The notes under the pieces are model-generated. The model saw only the letters and a list, made by a program, of their open reading frames with translations, searched no databases and was not told the DNA's origin. Shown piece by piece: positions 35,601-43,650 of a DNA stretch of 64,000 nucleotides. This DNA is from Dastarcus helophoroides (Eukaryota > Arthropoda > Insecta > Coleoptera > Bothrideridae). Location: NCBI GenBank assembly GCA_028583605.1, contig CM053330.1:21850129-21914128 (forward strand), written 5' to 3'. Every line of letters begins with the position of its first letter. Position 1 is the first letter of the stretch. The position numbers and the translations under genes are program-made.

Positions 35601-38600
35601 TTGTAGTGAGCCAAGTTTGCAATGAAGATGGCATGGAATTCACTATGCGAACACCAGAACCTTTTTACGGCAGAATATACACCTATGGTTATTACGATCG
35701 ATGTTTCTTCAGAGGAAATGGAGGTACAGTAAATGTTTTGCGAATAAGTGGCGCCCAAGGATATCCCGAATGTGGCAGCCAAAGGTATGGCGATACAATG
35801 ACAAACATTGTTGTTGTTCAATTCAGCGATTACGTACAAACTGGGAAAGACAAAAGGTTCAACCTTACTTGCTTATTTAGAGGGCCTGGTGAAGCCGTAG
35901 TATCATCTGGATTTATAGGGGCGGGGTAAGAATTATATTTGAGTTTAGAGAAAGAGTAATTAATAGTTAAAAATTGTAGTTCGGGAAGCCCCATTCCAAT
36001 AGAGTATCTTCCAGCAGAAAATACCTTAAGTTCTAAAGTTAGATTGCTTATCCTTTATCAAGGAAGACCAACCACAACTATTGCGGTAGGTGATCCGTTA
36101 ACATTTAGACTGGAAGCTCAGGATGGATATAACTACGTCACTGATATTTTTGCTACCAACGTTGTGGCACGTGATCCATACTCGGGACGTTCGGTGCAAC
36201 TAATTGACAGATTTGGGTAAGAATTCTACATTTTTTGGCTTATAGCAACTATTATTAATCATATCAACTTTAGCTGTCCAGTAGACAGTTACGTTTTCCC
36301 GGAATTGGATCGAGGTCGAAGCGGTGATAGTTTGGAAGCGCGTTTCAATGCTTTCAAGATTCCTGAATCAAATTTCTTGGTCTTTGAGGCTACAGTTCGA
36401 ACATGCAGGGAAGGTTGTCAACCGGCTTATTGCCAGACGGGTTCTGGTAGATCTGAGCCATCTTTCGGCAGAAAAAGGCGATCTGTTAATGAAACAATGC
36501 TTTTGGATGGAAAAAACACAACAAGTGAAAATACATTAGAAGGAAATGAGACTGAAACCACCGTTTCTTCAATTTCCTTCCAAGAAATAACGAATACATC
36601 CCTCGCTGATTTAGACGAAGCTGAGGAGGAATCACAAGAATTTGTTCGAGAAATGATTGAAGTAAGTAATTATAAAATTTGTAAAATTGGTTCGCGCATA
36701 TAAATACGTTTAATTAGTATAAAATCTCTGTGACATCACCGCTTGGAAATTCGGATCGCAAGCTTGTAGCAGCTTCTCGCTCGCTTCATATACCACTTCC
36801 TTCCCAGACGCAGTCCCGTAGGGTTTGGCACTTTAACTCTGCAAACTGGGAAGAATTAAAAGACTTCTTTGCATCTTTCCCATGGCAGGAAGTCTGCTTT
36901 AACTCAGACAACCCTTCCTTAGTCGCCGAATCCATAACGGAAACTATCCTGATTGTTATGGAATGCTCAATTTCCCACTCCCAAAAGAAGTCTGCCTCCA
37001 GTAAATCTTGGTTCAGTAAAAAATGTGCTCGGGCTGTCTCCTGCAAAAATCGCGCATATCATCGTTGGCGAAATAATCCCTCAGTCGAGACTCGGACCAT
37101 ATTTGTAGATGCACAAAATTCTTGTATTGTATTGTATTGACGAGGGAAAAGATGATTTTAATCGTAAAATGCGCCAGAGGCTTATCAACTATCCGAACGG
37201 TTTCAGGTCCTTTTGGGGATTTGCAAAGTCGATTGGAAAGAATTTTACATCTTTAAATTTTCCACCTTTACTCAATGAAAATAGCAATGTTGTTCTTAAG
37301 AAGTGCGCCCCAGAGTTGACTCCTGTCCTAAGCAAATTGTTCTCTTACAACAAAGGTGTATTCCCTAACATCTGGAAATCTGCTAGAGTGCAGCCTGTCC
37401 CTAAAAAGAAAAAAAGGTATCTCGCTAACAACTATCGCCCTATATCTTTGTTACCCGTTATATCTAAAGTGATGGAAAAGGTTATCAACATCGAGATTCT
37501 CAAATATCTGGAGGAAAACAGAATCATCTCCGACAGGCAATACGGTGTTAGACAACAACGTTCCTCTGGCGATCTACTGGCATATATTATTCATATCTCG
37601 CCAAATTAACAGACAGCTGACAGATCTCTTCAGGTCGTCGTCGATGGCATCTCATCCGAGACATTTGCGATTAACGCAGGGCTACCTCAGGGGTCTGTTC
37701 TGTCTCCTACTCTATTTCTGTTACACATAAATGATCTCTTAGCTTCAACTTCCAATCCTACATACAGCTACGCAGATGATAGTAACCTTGTGTCATCTTT
37801 TTTCTCCGACAAACCATTATCTATCGCTGCTTTAGATCGACTAAGGGAACAGCAGATACTTACGATTATTCGGGATCTCGAGATTATTCTGAAATGGGGC
37901 AAGAACAATTTGGTCGAATTCACCGCTTCAAAAACTCAGGCCACGGTTTTCTCTAAGAAAACATCAAGGGATAGTGCAACAAACATGCTAATGGACGGTA
38001 AAGTCCTTCCGATGGGATCTAATCTATCTATCCTAGGAGTGAATGCGAGCACTAACTTTTCTTGGGACGATCATGTGCGCGCTATTGCCAAATCCGCCTC
38101 TCAGAAGCTTGGCTTTCTTTTTAGAGCGAAAAAGTACTTCACATCTCATCAGCTATTAACACTATACAAAGCTCAAGTTAGGCCAACACTAGAATACTGT
38201 TCTCATGTTTGGAGTTCAGCCCCAAAACACACTTCAGCTCTCTTGGATTCAATTCAAAGAAGAGCGATTCGCCTAATTGATGACTAGAGTCTGACCGATT
38301 CTCTCGAAACATTAGAGCACAGGCGTATTTTTGACAGCGAGCAGAGAGGTGAACTGCCCGAAACGTTAAATTTAATTATCATTTATTTTATTGTTAATTT
38401 TTACAATGGTTTTTAAGAGTTTTTTTAGTGAGTGTTGTCACAAACAGCGATTGACAAACTAAGATCTAACGCAATCACTGTTTGGGGCAATCTATAAAAG
38501 ATTGCTATTCCTTAACAAAAGAGAGATAACTGAAAATTTAGACGTCTGTAAGAAGTAACTGGCGAAGAAAATGCCAATCAGCAGGAATGGAACAACTTTG

Positions 38601-39645
38601 ATGTTGGTTTTTCTTAAGTTCTGTGAAACCGTTTATTTAATTTCACATAATGATTGAAATAAATAAATAACATTATTTAAATCAACTGTCTTTCTAATTT
38701 AAATGGTTTTAAAAATGGAATTGACAAATATAAGAGATATCTTCAAATTGGCAACCTTAAGTATTTCAAATTAGAATCACTTTATGGGAAGATATAAAAA
38801 GTGCAACTTCTTGTTATATCATTGATATTTCAGAAACTGTTACTAATTCCATTAAAATGTTTATTGTTGTGAAATATACATCAAATTATTTATAATTTGT
38901 AAGTAAAATTAACTTTGTTGCTCTTATACCTTAAGAGGAATATACAAAAATGAAAATTCCATACTTGGCATCCTTACCCTGCAAGTAACCATGATGTCGT
39001 CACTTTCAAATTTCTACTTGACTCAGTTTAATGAAACTTAAACAAACTAAATAACAAAGAACTGGTGCACTGAAGTTTCTGTAAATCTATCAAGACATTG
39101 TATTTTTTTCAGTTAAAAGTGTCATTATTACTAGAACCATTTTTTTACAGGTGTTCGATTCGAGAGAAGAGTTACAGCAAGAAGCACAACGAGCAGAAAA
39201 ACTGCCGGAAACCATATGTCTAACAAATGGTGAATATCATGGCTTGGTTAGCGCGGTACTAGCTTTAATAGCTCTTCTGATAACCATAGCATTAGTAGCT
39301 GGTATAGCATACCGCCGATATTGGACAACAATCCACAAAAATATAATAGCAGACAGAGCTTCCTCTAATATGTCTACTTCTTATCCGACAACAAGAAGTA
39401 GCGGATTGTCCACTGGTATTTCTATATTTGGGTCGGGTTTTCAGAAGCCCTTTGTAGGCTTTGGGAGGCCGAGGAATTACCCTGGTTTACCTAAAGAGGA
39501 TGTGGATACTCCAAGTCCGGCTCCTGGAGGGCCATTTGAAGATCCAAGCGAACCAATATATATAGATCCCTCACTCTTTGAAAGATCAAGAAGTCTTAGA
39601 AGTATAGCTATATCTTCGAAAAGGAGACCTACGCCTAGTCCTTAA
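14569..39645 (+). CDS. nompA: NompA-like PAN/ZP-domain apical matrix protein, 13 coding exons
   Basis: Coding exons: 14569-14644, 16657-17007, 17068-17349, 17466-17741, 17797-18093, 18153-18540, 18685-18942, 28417-28851, 28906-29063, 35607-35925, 35980-36216, 36274-36661, 39151-39645. All introns are GT-AG, every phase matches across every junction, and the total is 3960 nt (1319 residues plus stop). Domain order: signal peptide (1-26), PAN/apple modules in exons 2-5 (about 27-427), a Gly/Pro/Tyr/Arg linker (about 430-735), PAN module 5 (about 738-838), ZP domain (about 844-1079), furin site RKRR (1092-1095), a Ser/Thr/Glu-rich stem and a membrane helix (about 1186-1208). In Drosophila, NompA with PAN modules plus ZP anchors mechanosensory dendrites to cuticle. 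Other PAN+ZP insect proteins exist, so orthology is likely but unproven. The first exon is the least certain. Confidence 0.78.
15205..15418 (-). repeat. tRNA-derived SINE candidate in nompA-like intron 1
   Basis: On the - strand it starts TGATGGCGCAACGAATAGG (A-box-like TGGCGCAAC) and has a B-box-like GAATTTGAACCC about 45 bases later. Its body, ATCTTTTGATAGGAGGGAC and on (plus-strand sense), is shared with the 5695-5885 copy. Confidence 0.55.
15430..16650. other. remainder of nompA-like intron 1
   Basis: A+T-rich intronic sequence. I see no exon or repeat end before the acceptor TTCTTAG at 16650-16656. Confidence 0.5.
16657..18093 (+). CDS. nompA: nompA-like exons 2-5: four PAN/apple modules
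   Basis: Exons 16657-17007, 17068-17349, 17466-17741 and 17797-18093 each begin and end in phase 1 and each carry one PAN module, so module equals exon. Modules 2-4 show the PAN signature: ECEDLCL/ECQSMCV/ECLDECL in the helix, then VCRSATY/FCRSIEY/QCRSAEY and a later RTCTLS/RECTLS/RTCRLT. Module 1 is longer (CEDLCLRDR, then RTCMSFDFQ, STCYLTG) and more diverged. Introns here are short (55-116 bases). Such modules mediate protein or carbohydrate binding in extracellular matrices. Confidence 0.9.
18153..18942 (+). CDS. nompA: nompA-like exons 6-7: Gly/Pro/Tyr/Arg-rich linker
   Basis: Exon 18153-18540 starts with three GGYP repeats, then a glycine run and RYPP/DRYPP/RYPPP repeats. Exon 18685-18942 continues with YPYYPPSGG and RYP repeats and ends in alternating Arg/Asp. 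The donor of each exon is GATAG|GT and the reading frame is phase 2 at both. The text is a tyrosine- and proline-rich, probably unfolded spacer of the type found in cuticle and apical matrix proteins. An alternative reading through the donor at 18541 would end after six more codons at 18559, giving a possible short secreted isoform without the ZP domain. Confidence 0.82.
19464..19702. repeat. 240-bp hairpin (palindromic MITE-like)
   Basis: The left arm (19464-19555) runs CATAAAGTTTATTAACGATA through AAATTCCACAAGGTTTTCG to CCGAACCAGGTTTCG. The right arm (19602-19702) is its reverse complement, with CGAAACCTGGTCCGG, TTTGTGGAATTTTTAAATTT and GATAAAGTTTATTATTTATG. The loop is about 46 bases. It lies in intron 7 of the nompA-like gene. 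It could be a MITE or, if transcribed, fold as a long RNA hairpin. Confidence 0.75.
19790..20450. repeat. A+T-rich GAAATTT-type degenerate repeat tract
   Basis: The same word set as inside the 988-4860 element (GTCGAAATTTTGG, ATTTCGAAAT). No ends are visible. Confidence 0.5.
20640..21180 (-). pseudogene. Penelope-like element remnant (RT C-terminus and 3' region)
   Basis: On the - strand an open frame (21119-20838) has YVSLPFEPSLTHGLG-type text (here FKFVSLPFEPSLTHGLGG), a RKQDFRVVYSS stretch and KLNSVLGRP, preceded by AEVNGFDTNIIYKIINKKK. This order (NGY..., ..LPF.P.L..., ..R....S..KL.S.L) is typical of the end of the Penelope-like reverse transcriptase, before a GIY-YIG endonuclease. The endonuclease is not recognisable. 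Further downstream (- strand, about 20705-20660) is GATGATAGCTTGGCTGTCG followed by AAACGCG, the family's characteristic GATGA...GAAACGCG motif. Confidence 0.65.
21190..22550. other. intron 7, no gene seen
   Basis: A+T-rich intronic DNA. Short open frames have no recognisable domain. Confidence 0.45.
22566..23390. repeat. possible foldback repeat with GGCAGAGCTGCGCCGAT ends
   Basis: GGGCAGAGCTGCGCCGATTC (near 22577) is inverted at 23355-23382 (TATCGGCGCAGCTCTGCCAT). Degenerate internal copies (GGCAGGGCATAGATGCGC, GGCAGAAGTGCGCCGAT) follow the left end. The centre is A+T-rich. Exact ends are not determined. Confidence 0.4.
23395..24275. other. intron 7, no gene seen
   Basis: A+T-rich; nothing recognisable. 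Confidence 0.45.
24280..24365 (-). repeat. dispersed repeat, second copy at 28262-28345
   Basis: The reverse complement shares GAACACTTTTA, CTTTGACACGGT(T/C)CAATCCC and ATATCTTG with 28284-28345. The two copies flank intron 7 material in opposite orientation. Confidence 0.6.
24705..25755. repeat. possible element bounded by inverted AACTATA..TGTTCACCCAACAG
   Basis: CTGTTCACCCAACAGATATAG at 24715-24736 is inverted at 25722-25748 (CTATATCTGTTGGGTGAACAG). About 1 kb separates the two. Inside, the - strand at about 25228-25070 has a roughly 50-codon stretch (one stop) reading AYIIRSNVTDEIAIAFHVIA and ending SNYKEGK*. I do not recognise it. Confidence 0.4.
25800..25975 (+). repeat. dispersed repeat copy (see 5404-5570), with internal inverted repeat
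   Basis: It contains ATGTCCATATCGCACGAGAA inverted as TTCGAGTGCCATATGGACA about 60 bases later, enclosing a G+C-rich centre. It shares its left part with the 5404-5570 copy. Confidence 0.5.
26121..26168. repeat. perfect 23-bp-arm palindrome
   Basis: ACTTTTAACACTAGTGCGAA is followed by a short A/T centre and the exact reverse complement TTCGCACTAGTGTTAAAAGT. It can form a nearly loop-free hairpin or cruciform. The words CACTAGTG and CTTTTAAC recur in the palindromes at 27255-27372 and 27615-27674. Confidence 0.85.
26176..26371. mobile_element. 196-bp hAT MITE
   Basis: It begins CAGTGTTTCCCAAACTTTTT and ends TTTAGGAAACACTG, hAT-type termini. It is flanked by AAATATAG (26168-26175) and ATATATAG (26372-26379), an 8-bp duplication with one mismatch. 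No coding capacity. It sits directly beside the perfect palindrome at 26121-26168. Confidence 0.85.
26380..27250. other. intron 7, no gene seen
   Basis: A+T-rich. Short frames only. Confidence 0.45.
27255..27372. repeat. hairpin repeat with about 41-bp arms
   Basis: The left arm ATGATACACTTGTTAAAAGT, then ATTTTATTTTGT..GTGGGG, is inverted in the right arm CCCCACTCACAAAATAAAAT, then CACTTTTAACACTTGTATCAT. The loop contains CTCGCTACGCTCG, a short G+C-rich word common in insect MITE loops. Confidence 0.75.
27615..27674. repeat. 60-bp imperfect palindrome centred on CACACTAGTGTG
   Basis: GCCGTGATTGATCAATTTCA pairs with TGAAATCGACCAATCACGGC; about 4 mismatches in 30 pairs. The centre is 27640-27651. 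Confidence 0.8.
27950..28190 (+). repeat. three tandem units of about 80-96 bp
   Basis: ACATACTGAGTTACCGTGCT at 27969, ACATACTGAGTTACCATGCT at 28065 and ACATATTGAGTTACTGTGCT at 28145 mark three diverged tandem copies, each preceded by a TTTCGCCT/TTTGCCTC-like segment. Confidence 0.75.
28262..28345 (+). repeat. dispersed repeat copy (inverse of 24280-24365)
   Basis: It contains GATGATGGGCGAAACTTCG, then CTTTGACACGGTTCAATCCC. The GATGA...GAAAC words resemble those of Penelope-like terminal regions, but the intervening stem is short and I do not call a ribozyme. Confidence 0.5.
28417..29063 (+). CDS. nompA: nompA-like exons 8-9: end of linker and fifth PAN module
   Basis: Exon 28417-28851 opens with alternating Arg/Tyr/Gly/Asp, then RPPYPYRPPRPVDGRPP-type text. 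The PAN module follows: GTRCEEGESF, ERCQRECADN and FACRSFNYR. The exon ends in phase 2 and joins exon 28906-29063 (donor ACAG|GTTTGA, acceptor TTTTACAG), which gives ENCEMSDRD and DDCLD. The 54-base intron splits the module, unlike PAN modules 1-4, which are each one exon. Residues about 643-840. Confidence 0.88.
29064..30195. other. first part of intron 9, mostly featureless
   Basis: Apart from the 29215-29455 copy of the repeat described at 6840-7060, the tract is A+T-rich with nothing recognisable. Confidence 0.45.
30201..31127. mobile_element. complete foldback element, family B
   Basis: It starts ACAGGTTGAACCAAATTTGA and ends TCAAATTTGGTTCGACCTGT, giving near-perfect ends. The arms extend about 250-290 bases inward, with matched landmarks: GTAAACTATTAGAGATACAA and its inverse, TCCGCTAAGAAAACA and its inverse, AAGGCCT words in both. 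The centre (about 30490-30830) has no coding frame. It lies in intron 9 of the nompA-like gene. A piece of the same end is at 9266-9400. Confidence 0.8.
31130..31905. other. intron 9, no gene seen
   Basis: A+T-rich. The phrase AAATCAATGTCCG/GGTCT(A/T)TTTAAGG..CACAAAATCA near 31330 and its approximate inverse near 31780-31805 suggest another decayed inverted repeat, but the ends are unclear. Confidence 0.4.
31904..32444. mobile_element. 531-bp TIR element with TATAA direct repeat
   Basis: The element (31909-32439) starts GGTTTGTTCCAACCGAACAT and ends ATGTTCGGTTGGAACAAACC, a perfect inverted repeat of 20 bases. The flanks are TATAA (31904-31908) and TATAA (32440-32444). Further inside, ACTAGTT and CATGCG words occur towards both ends. 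No transposase. The 5-base duplication does not fit mariner (2), PIF/Harbinger (3) or hAT (8) cleanly, so I leave the superfamily open. Confidence 0.8.
32445..32984. other. intron 9, no gene seen
   Basis: A+T-rich. A - strand open frame of 109 codons (32743-32414) is hydrophobic and of low complexity and shows no family motif. Confidence 0.4.
32985..33540 (+). pseudogene. LINE fragment, second copy of the 36725-38345 element
   Basis: It begins at the reverse transcriptase catalytic box (reading YVDDSNL) and continues collinearly with 37770-38310 of the larger copy through GILGVNAS-like text (here CTAGGAGTCAATGCAAGCA) to AGAGCGATTCGCCTAACTGA. It has many frameshifts and stops, so it is older than the larger copy. 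Same orientation as the host gene. Confidence 0.8.
33632..34580. mobile_element. foldback family A copy, right end truncated
   Basis: The left arm starts ATCGGGTATAACAGGATCAC (33632) and runs to about 34110. The right arm is the inverse at about 34290-34580 and stops at ATACATCAAGTGT, lacking the outermost 90 bases. The arms share the CACATTAACAC/GCTAATGTGGTC, ATCCTTTAAAAATCAC and GGTGTTCCATTTAAA landmarks. Confidence 0.75.
34585..35606. other. end of intron 9, includes a two-copy tandem repeat
   Basis: CAATTC(T/C)A(C/T)(T/C)GAGGTCAACTTAATT occurs at about 34694 and 34750, each followed by TCTGCC and TCTAAAAGTA, two units of about 56 bases. No gene is seen. The acceptor TTTTGTAG precedes 35607. 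Confidence 0.6.
35607..36661 (+). CDS. nompA: nompA-like exons 10-12: ZP domain and furin site
   Basis: Exons 35607-35925, 35980-36216 and 36274-36661. The ZP-N half begins VCNEDGMEFTMRTPEPFYGR and includes DRCFFRGNG, YPECGS and NLTCLF. The ZP-C half includes VGDPLTFRLEAQDG, then RSVQLIDRFGCPVD, FNAFKIPES and FEATVRTCREGCQPAYC. Cysteine spacing fits a ZP polymerisation module. GRKRRS, 13 residues after the last ZP cysteine, is a furin-type cleavage site, which normally frees the ectodomain. After it comes a region with NETM, NTTS and NETE N-glycosylation sequons. The last exon of the block ends in phase 0. Confidence 0.92.
36725..38345 (+). pseudogene. non-LTR retrotransposon (jockey/CR1-like), internally deleted
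   Basis: It starts inside the endonuclease C-terminus (TSPLGNSDRKLVAASRS, then RRVWHFNSANW) and goes on to ELTPVLSKLF, NYRPISLLPVISKVMEKVI and DRQYGVRQQRSSGDLLAYI of the reverse transcriptase. A frameshift and deletion near 37600 are followed by GLPQGSVLSPTLF and the catalytic YADDSNL (about 37760-37790), then the thumb region to IQRRAIRLIDD. The N-terminal half, ORF1 and the 3' end are missing, and at least two deletions remove connecting text (near 37125-37145 and 37275). It lies in intron 12 of the nompA-like gene, same orientation. Confidence 0.88.
38350..39150. other. end of intron 12, no gene seen
   Basis: A+T-rich sequence up to the acceptor ATTTTTTTACAG at 39150. Confidence 0.5.
39151..39645 (+). 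CDS. nompA: nompA-like exon 13: membrane helix and cytoplasmic tail
   Basis: Enters in phase 0. It encodes an acidic/glutamine-rich stretch, one cysteine (PETICL), a membrane helix GLVSAVLALIALLITIALVA and the stop-transfer residues YRRYW. A tail of about 110 residues follows, rich in Ser, Pro and Arg, ending at TAA 39643-39645. No AATAAA is evident in the first 250 bases downstream. Confidence 0.9.
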   Translation: MFDSREELQQEAQRAEKLPETICLTNGEYHGLVSAVLALIALLITIALVAGIAYRRYWTTIHKNIIADRASSNMSTSYPTTRSSGLSTGISIFGSGFQKPFVGFGRPRNYPGLPKEDVDTPSPAPGGPFEDPSEPIYIDPSLFERSRSLRSIAISSKRRPTPSP

Positions 39646-39838
39646 ATGTAAAGTGCCTATTATAAACAATTATATGGAGCCAACAATCTCCATTTTGATG
39701 AGCAATGCTGATATTTTTATTACTATTTAAGGCCTTAGTGATACTTCTTTATTAATTTTTTTATTATTAGTTGACGGTACCACTACCTGAATTGTTCGTT
39801 TTATTTGTTTATTTTACCATAGTGGCATAGTGGATAAA

Positions 39839-41397
39839 GTAATGAGAAGAGATGGGATTATATGCAAAATGCATATAAAGTGCATATGTGCATATTTAGA
39901 CATTTTTCAATAAATGCATATTTCAGGTTTTTTTTTCTAAACTGGTATGATAAATTTGTTTTTGTTCAGTTTATACAAAAGCAATCAAGTTGGATAATTA
40001 AGCCTTAATTTGAAATAAAGGTGTGTTGGGTCTACATATCTTGTTTTATATACAGCATGTTCATCAAGAAACGTTCCTCGGTTTTAGGAAAACTATTGAA
40101 GATTTCTTGATTTTTTCTTTTTAATTGAAATAACGTAAAAAGCTTACAGCGCAACTACCTATTACGTGATCCAATCCCCATTGCTTTCCAGGATAGCCAG
40201 GATCACCCTTTGGGCATACTTTCTACCAGCATTTCAGCATATCCTAGGAGTAATAAGCGCCACATCTCCCTGATTTTTCGTGAAAGCTGCTTAAGAATGA
40301 AAAGACGTGTTCCTGCACGCTTCCTCATTGCAGTGCTCCAAATAATTTTCACTGGATTTGCATCAAGAAACTGTGAAAACCAGTCTGAAGTTACGATGCC
40401 AGTTTCTGCTCTCCATGAGTTTCAGAGGTGACCCGATGTTTTGGATCATTGTCCTCCCCTAAAATCCAGTTTTCGCTTTTGACACCAAACATCTTCTGGA
40501 CAGGCTTTAGAAAACCACCTTTATAAATAATGACGATTTTCTGAGCATCCAAGTTCTGCATAAAGAGCTCTAAACACCTAAAACCATGCTCAGAGTAACA
40601 TCCCCAAACATGGAATTTTACTGGGTGTTTGATGGTTCACTGAAGCAATCGCTCACCAAGATACCTTATGGAAGCCCACGGCCAGAATTATGCTTTGTCA
40701 GAAAAAATTACATTGGACCAATCTCAGTCGAGATTCTCGACAGCCCAGACCTTGCATTTTTTCCGGTAGGCCTTCGAAAACAACGGGTTTTGCCTCGTGC
40801 TTTGATATTGTATGCTTTTCTCAGCCAAATGGTATTTATGCTGACATCAACTCCTCTTTAAGCTAGCTTGGCTTTGGTTTCACGTAACTGTAGAGTAGGA
40901 TTGCGCTTAAACAACTGTAAGATGACTTTATCCTGCCATTTTATTGTCACTTCCGATTTGCCTCTATCGGGAAGATCTTCGTTGGCTTTATAGGATTCAA
41001 CTCACCTCTTCACGAATGTCTTTGAATTTTTTAAATATTTAGCAGCCGCACTGAAACACATGCGTAGACCTTTTTGGTTGACAGTTCTAACGATAGTAAC
41101 ACAAGTTAGTATCCGCGACGTGGCAATCGAATGCCCTTTTTCATCAACAAGTCTATAAAGGCCAAATCATTAACAGTTTTTAAAAAATCGAGTAACGTTT
41201 CTTGTTGAACCGACTGTACGTAGATGTATTCATATTTTCCCTGTCTATTTATCCTTAACACCGCTATTGTTTGAAATTTTTTATGGAAATATGCATATGA
41301 AATATTTTATAGCGCATATTTTGCAAGCATTTTAGGGCATACTGCATGCATATTTTTTACCTTTTTTGCTGCATATAATCCCAGCTCTAGTAATGAG
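39839..41397. mobile_element. hAT MITE (about 380 bp) split by a Tc1-like insertion
   Basis: The outer element is 39847-41389. It starts AAGAGATGGGATTATATGC and ends GCATATAATCCCAGCTCTA (reverse complement TAGAGCTGGGATTATATGC), flanked by perfect GTAATGAG copies at 39839-39846 and 41390-41397. The 8-bp duplication and TAGAG-type end are hAT features. Subterminal ATGCATAT words occur on both sides. The Tc1-like element at 40053-41216 sits inside. Confidence 0.87.
40051..41218 (-). mobile_element. Tc1-like transposon with degraded transposase, nested
   Basis: The element (40053-41216) starts CAGCATGTTCATCAAGAAAC and ends GTTTCTTGTTGAACCGACTG, with TA on both sides. The - strand holds a decayed Tc1-type transposase. 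The N-terminal HTH region reads about 41070-40870 (KNSKTFVKRW-like, then DLPDRGKSEVTIKWQDK, then RNPTLQLRETKAKL). A DNDPKH-type catalytic block lies near 40460-40440. Stops and frameshifts break it throughout. The TIRs extend at least 55 bases inward. Confidence 0.87.
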
Positions 41398-43650
41398 TCT
41401 ATTATGTTAGGTTATCAAATAAAAGACATGTCAAATGAAATACATGTAACACAAATAATTCATTGTTAATTAGGTATATTTTATAGAACCTATCGGAATA
41501 CAAACTAAAACACTTTAAGTGGTTTAGAATTTGGACATCGCCCTCTTTATGTCCAATAATCGAGAATCTTGGAGCTTAACTTTTTGGGTGAGATTGGGAA
41601 CAGGGCGTAATTTTGAAAGTAAAAATTTAAACTAAGTAATTACTTTAATTAGTTTTATTGTGCGTTTTAAAGCAGGGATTCGAATATAAATCGTAAAAAT
41701 TATTGCAAATTTAATAATATCAATTTAAATTGGAAATTATAGGTGTAGTGCAATGGTGAGAATTGAAAAAAAAAATTCAAAATTGTTCTTTAAAATATTA
41801 CTTTCTACAGTTTCATGGTAATGGAAAAATATGTATTGTGAGCTCAATAATTATTCGCTTTTCAGGTATTGTTTATCGCAGGATAACTAATTTTAGAATT
41901 ATTTATGGTAACTTGTACATTATGCGTTCATTAAGAGCACCAGTCCTTCAAGCTTTTTAAATATTGAACTATATTTTTTCTTAAACCTATAAACATACTT
42001 CGTCTAATTTATTCATATATTCTATTTTATTGTGATAGGTACTTGCCTAAGAATACGAATTGTAATATTATTACTTATTATTAGGATTATAAAAGGTTAA
42101 GTTATTAGACAGAATATATTAATGCAATATTTACGTCACTGCCCTAAGTCGCTCATATCAAACGCATTGTGATTTAATTAGGCTACTTTGCTTTTATATT
42201 ATTGAACTAAATGTTTTGTATATTTTATAATAATCAGCTAATTTACCACTGCCTGTTTTACAACGTGAAACCTAACAGAGAGCACTGTTTCTGTTCAACA
42301 ATAAATTAAAAAGACAGATCACTGCCTTACTTCTTGTTGACTGAATTAGGTCTTTGCGATTCGCAATTTCACAACATGTATTTCTTTTTTATGTATATGT
42401 ATATATAAATGTTCCATTTATCAAAGAAGATATCCGTAACTATTAAATTTAAAAAACCGATATCTTTATTATTATTATTATTGCCAAGTCTTAAGCATCA
42501 CACTAAATACATATATTAATGTTAAGAATAAATTGTTGCTGTTGATAACTTTTCAATTACCCCAGTTAAAGGCATTTTTGTTATATATTATTTACCACTG
42601 CGATAAATGGAGCACTTTATAAAAGATAAAGAATAGAAAAACCAAAATTATTTTGCACTTATATGTTACTTTTGTATTTATAAAGTCTTATGCTTGTATA
42701 AAACTTGTTTCTTCAATAATATTGCACTTTTTAACCGCACTTTTCTATTAATATATGAAGTTAAATTAAATCTTAAGTTTGTACCAATAAGTCAACTAAC
42801 ATAGCGAGCATTATCATTTATTAATTACAACTGAATATTCTTGTTTGTTCAAATGCAGTAAAATGTTACTGCTTACGTCTTATTCAAATAGTATGTGTAA
42901 TTCATTCTGTACATAAATCCTTGCAATAAAATATAAAATTTACAGACTTTGTTTAAATGTAATAATAATGTAATGATTTCTTTTCTATAATAGAGTAGGG
43001 TATCAAGAGTGACGGAGGAGGGGGGGGGGGAAGATGCTTATCAAGAAAAAACAAAATGGCGAAACAGAAGATGTTTCAACGAATCTCTGGTTTCAACGCA
43101 CTCATAGGTAAGTTTTTCTTTAGTACTAGCCGTGTACTAGATGACATTTCAATGTCTCAGGAACCAATCCACTTTTCTCAAATGTTTGAGTTAAATTTTT
43201 GGCAACTTTCTCTGCGCATGCCCTCCTATCCGTGTGCTTCTAATCTCTTCTTCTTCCCCGTCCGTGACCTATCCCTTTTGATAAATTAACCCTCAAACCA
43301 GTCAAAATGTATTTTTGTTATTATGTATTTATTTTCTAAGCTCTTCAGAAGTCTGAAAAGCAGCTTCCACGTTTCTAGCTTCAAAAACGCACTTGCCATA
43401 CACATTTTCGTACCTTATCTTACACTTTAAGAGGGTGAATTTCCAAAAACACTAACATAATCGACATTTAAAATTGTAAACACAAGACTTAACACTGCTT
43501 TACACATTTCTAATTTCAAAAATGACGAATTGGCATACAAATTTTCATGCTAATGGGTATTCATTTAGAAATAGTTTTTTCAAAATTAAAAAATAAGTAA
43601 GTAATTAAATGTTATCGTGCATTTTTTATTATGTTATAAAAAACCACCTG
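41398..43650. other. intergenic, no gene seen
   Basis: A+T-rich, with an ATT microsatellite at 42463-42483 and a G run at 43019-43030. Short frames carry no recognisable domain. Confidence 0.5.
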
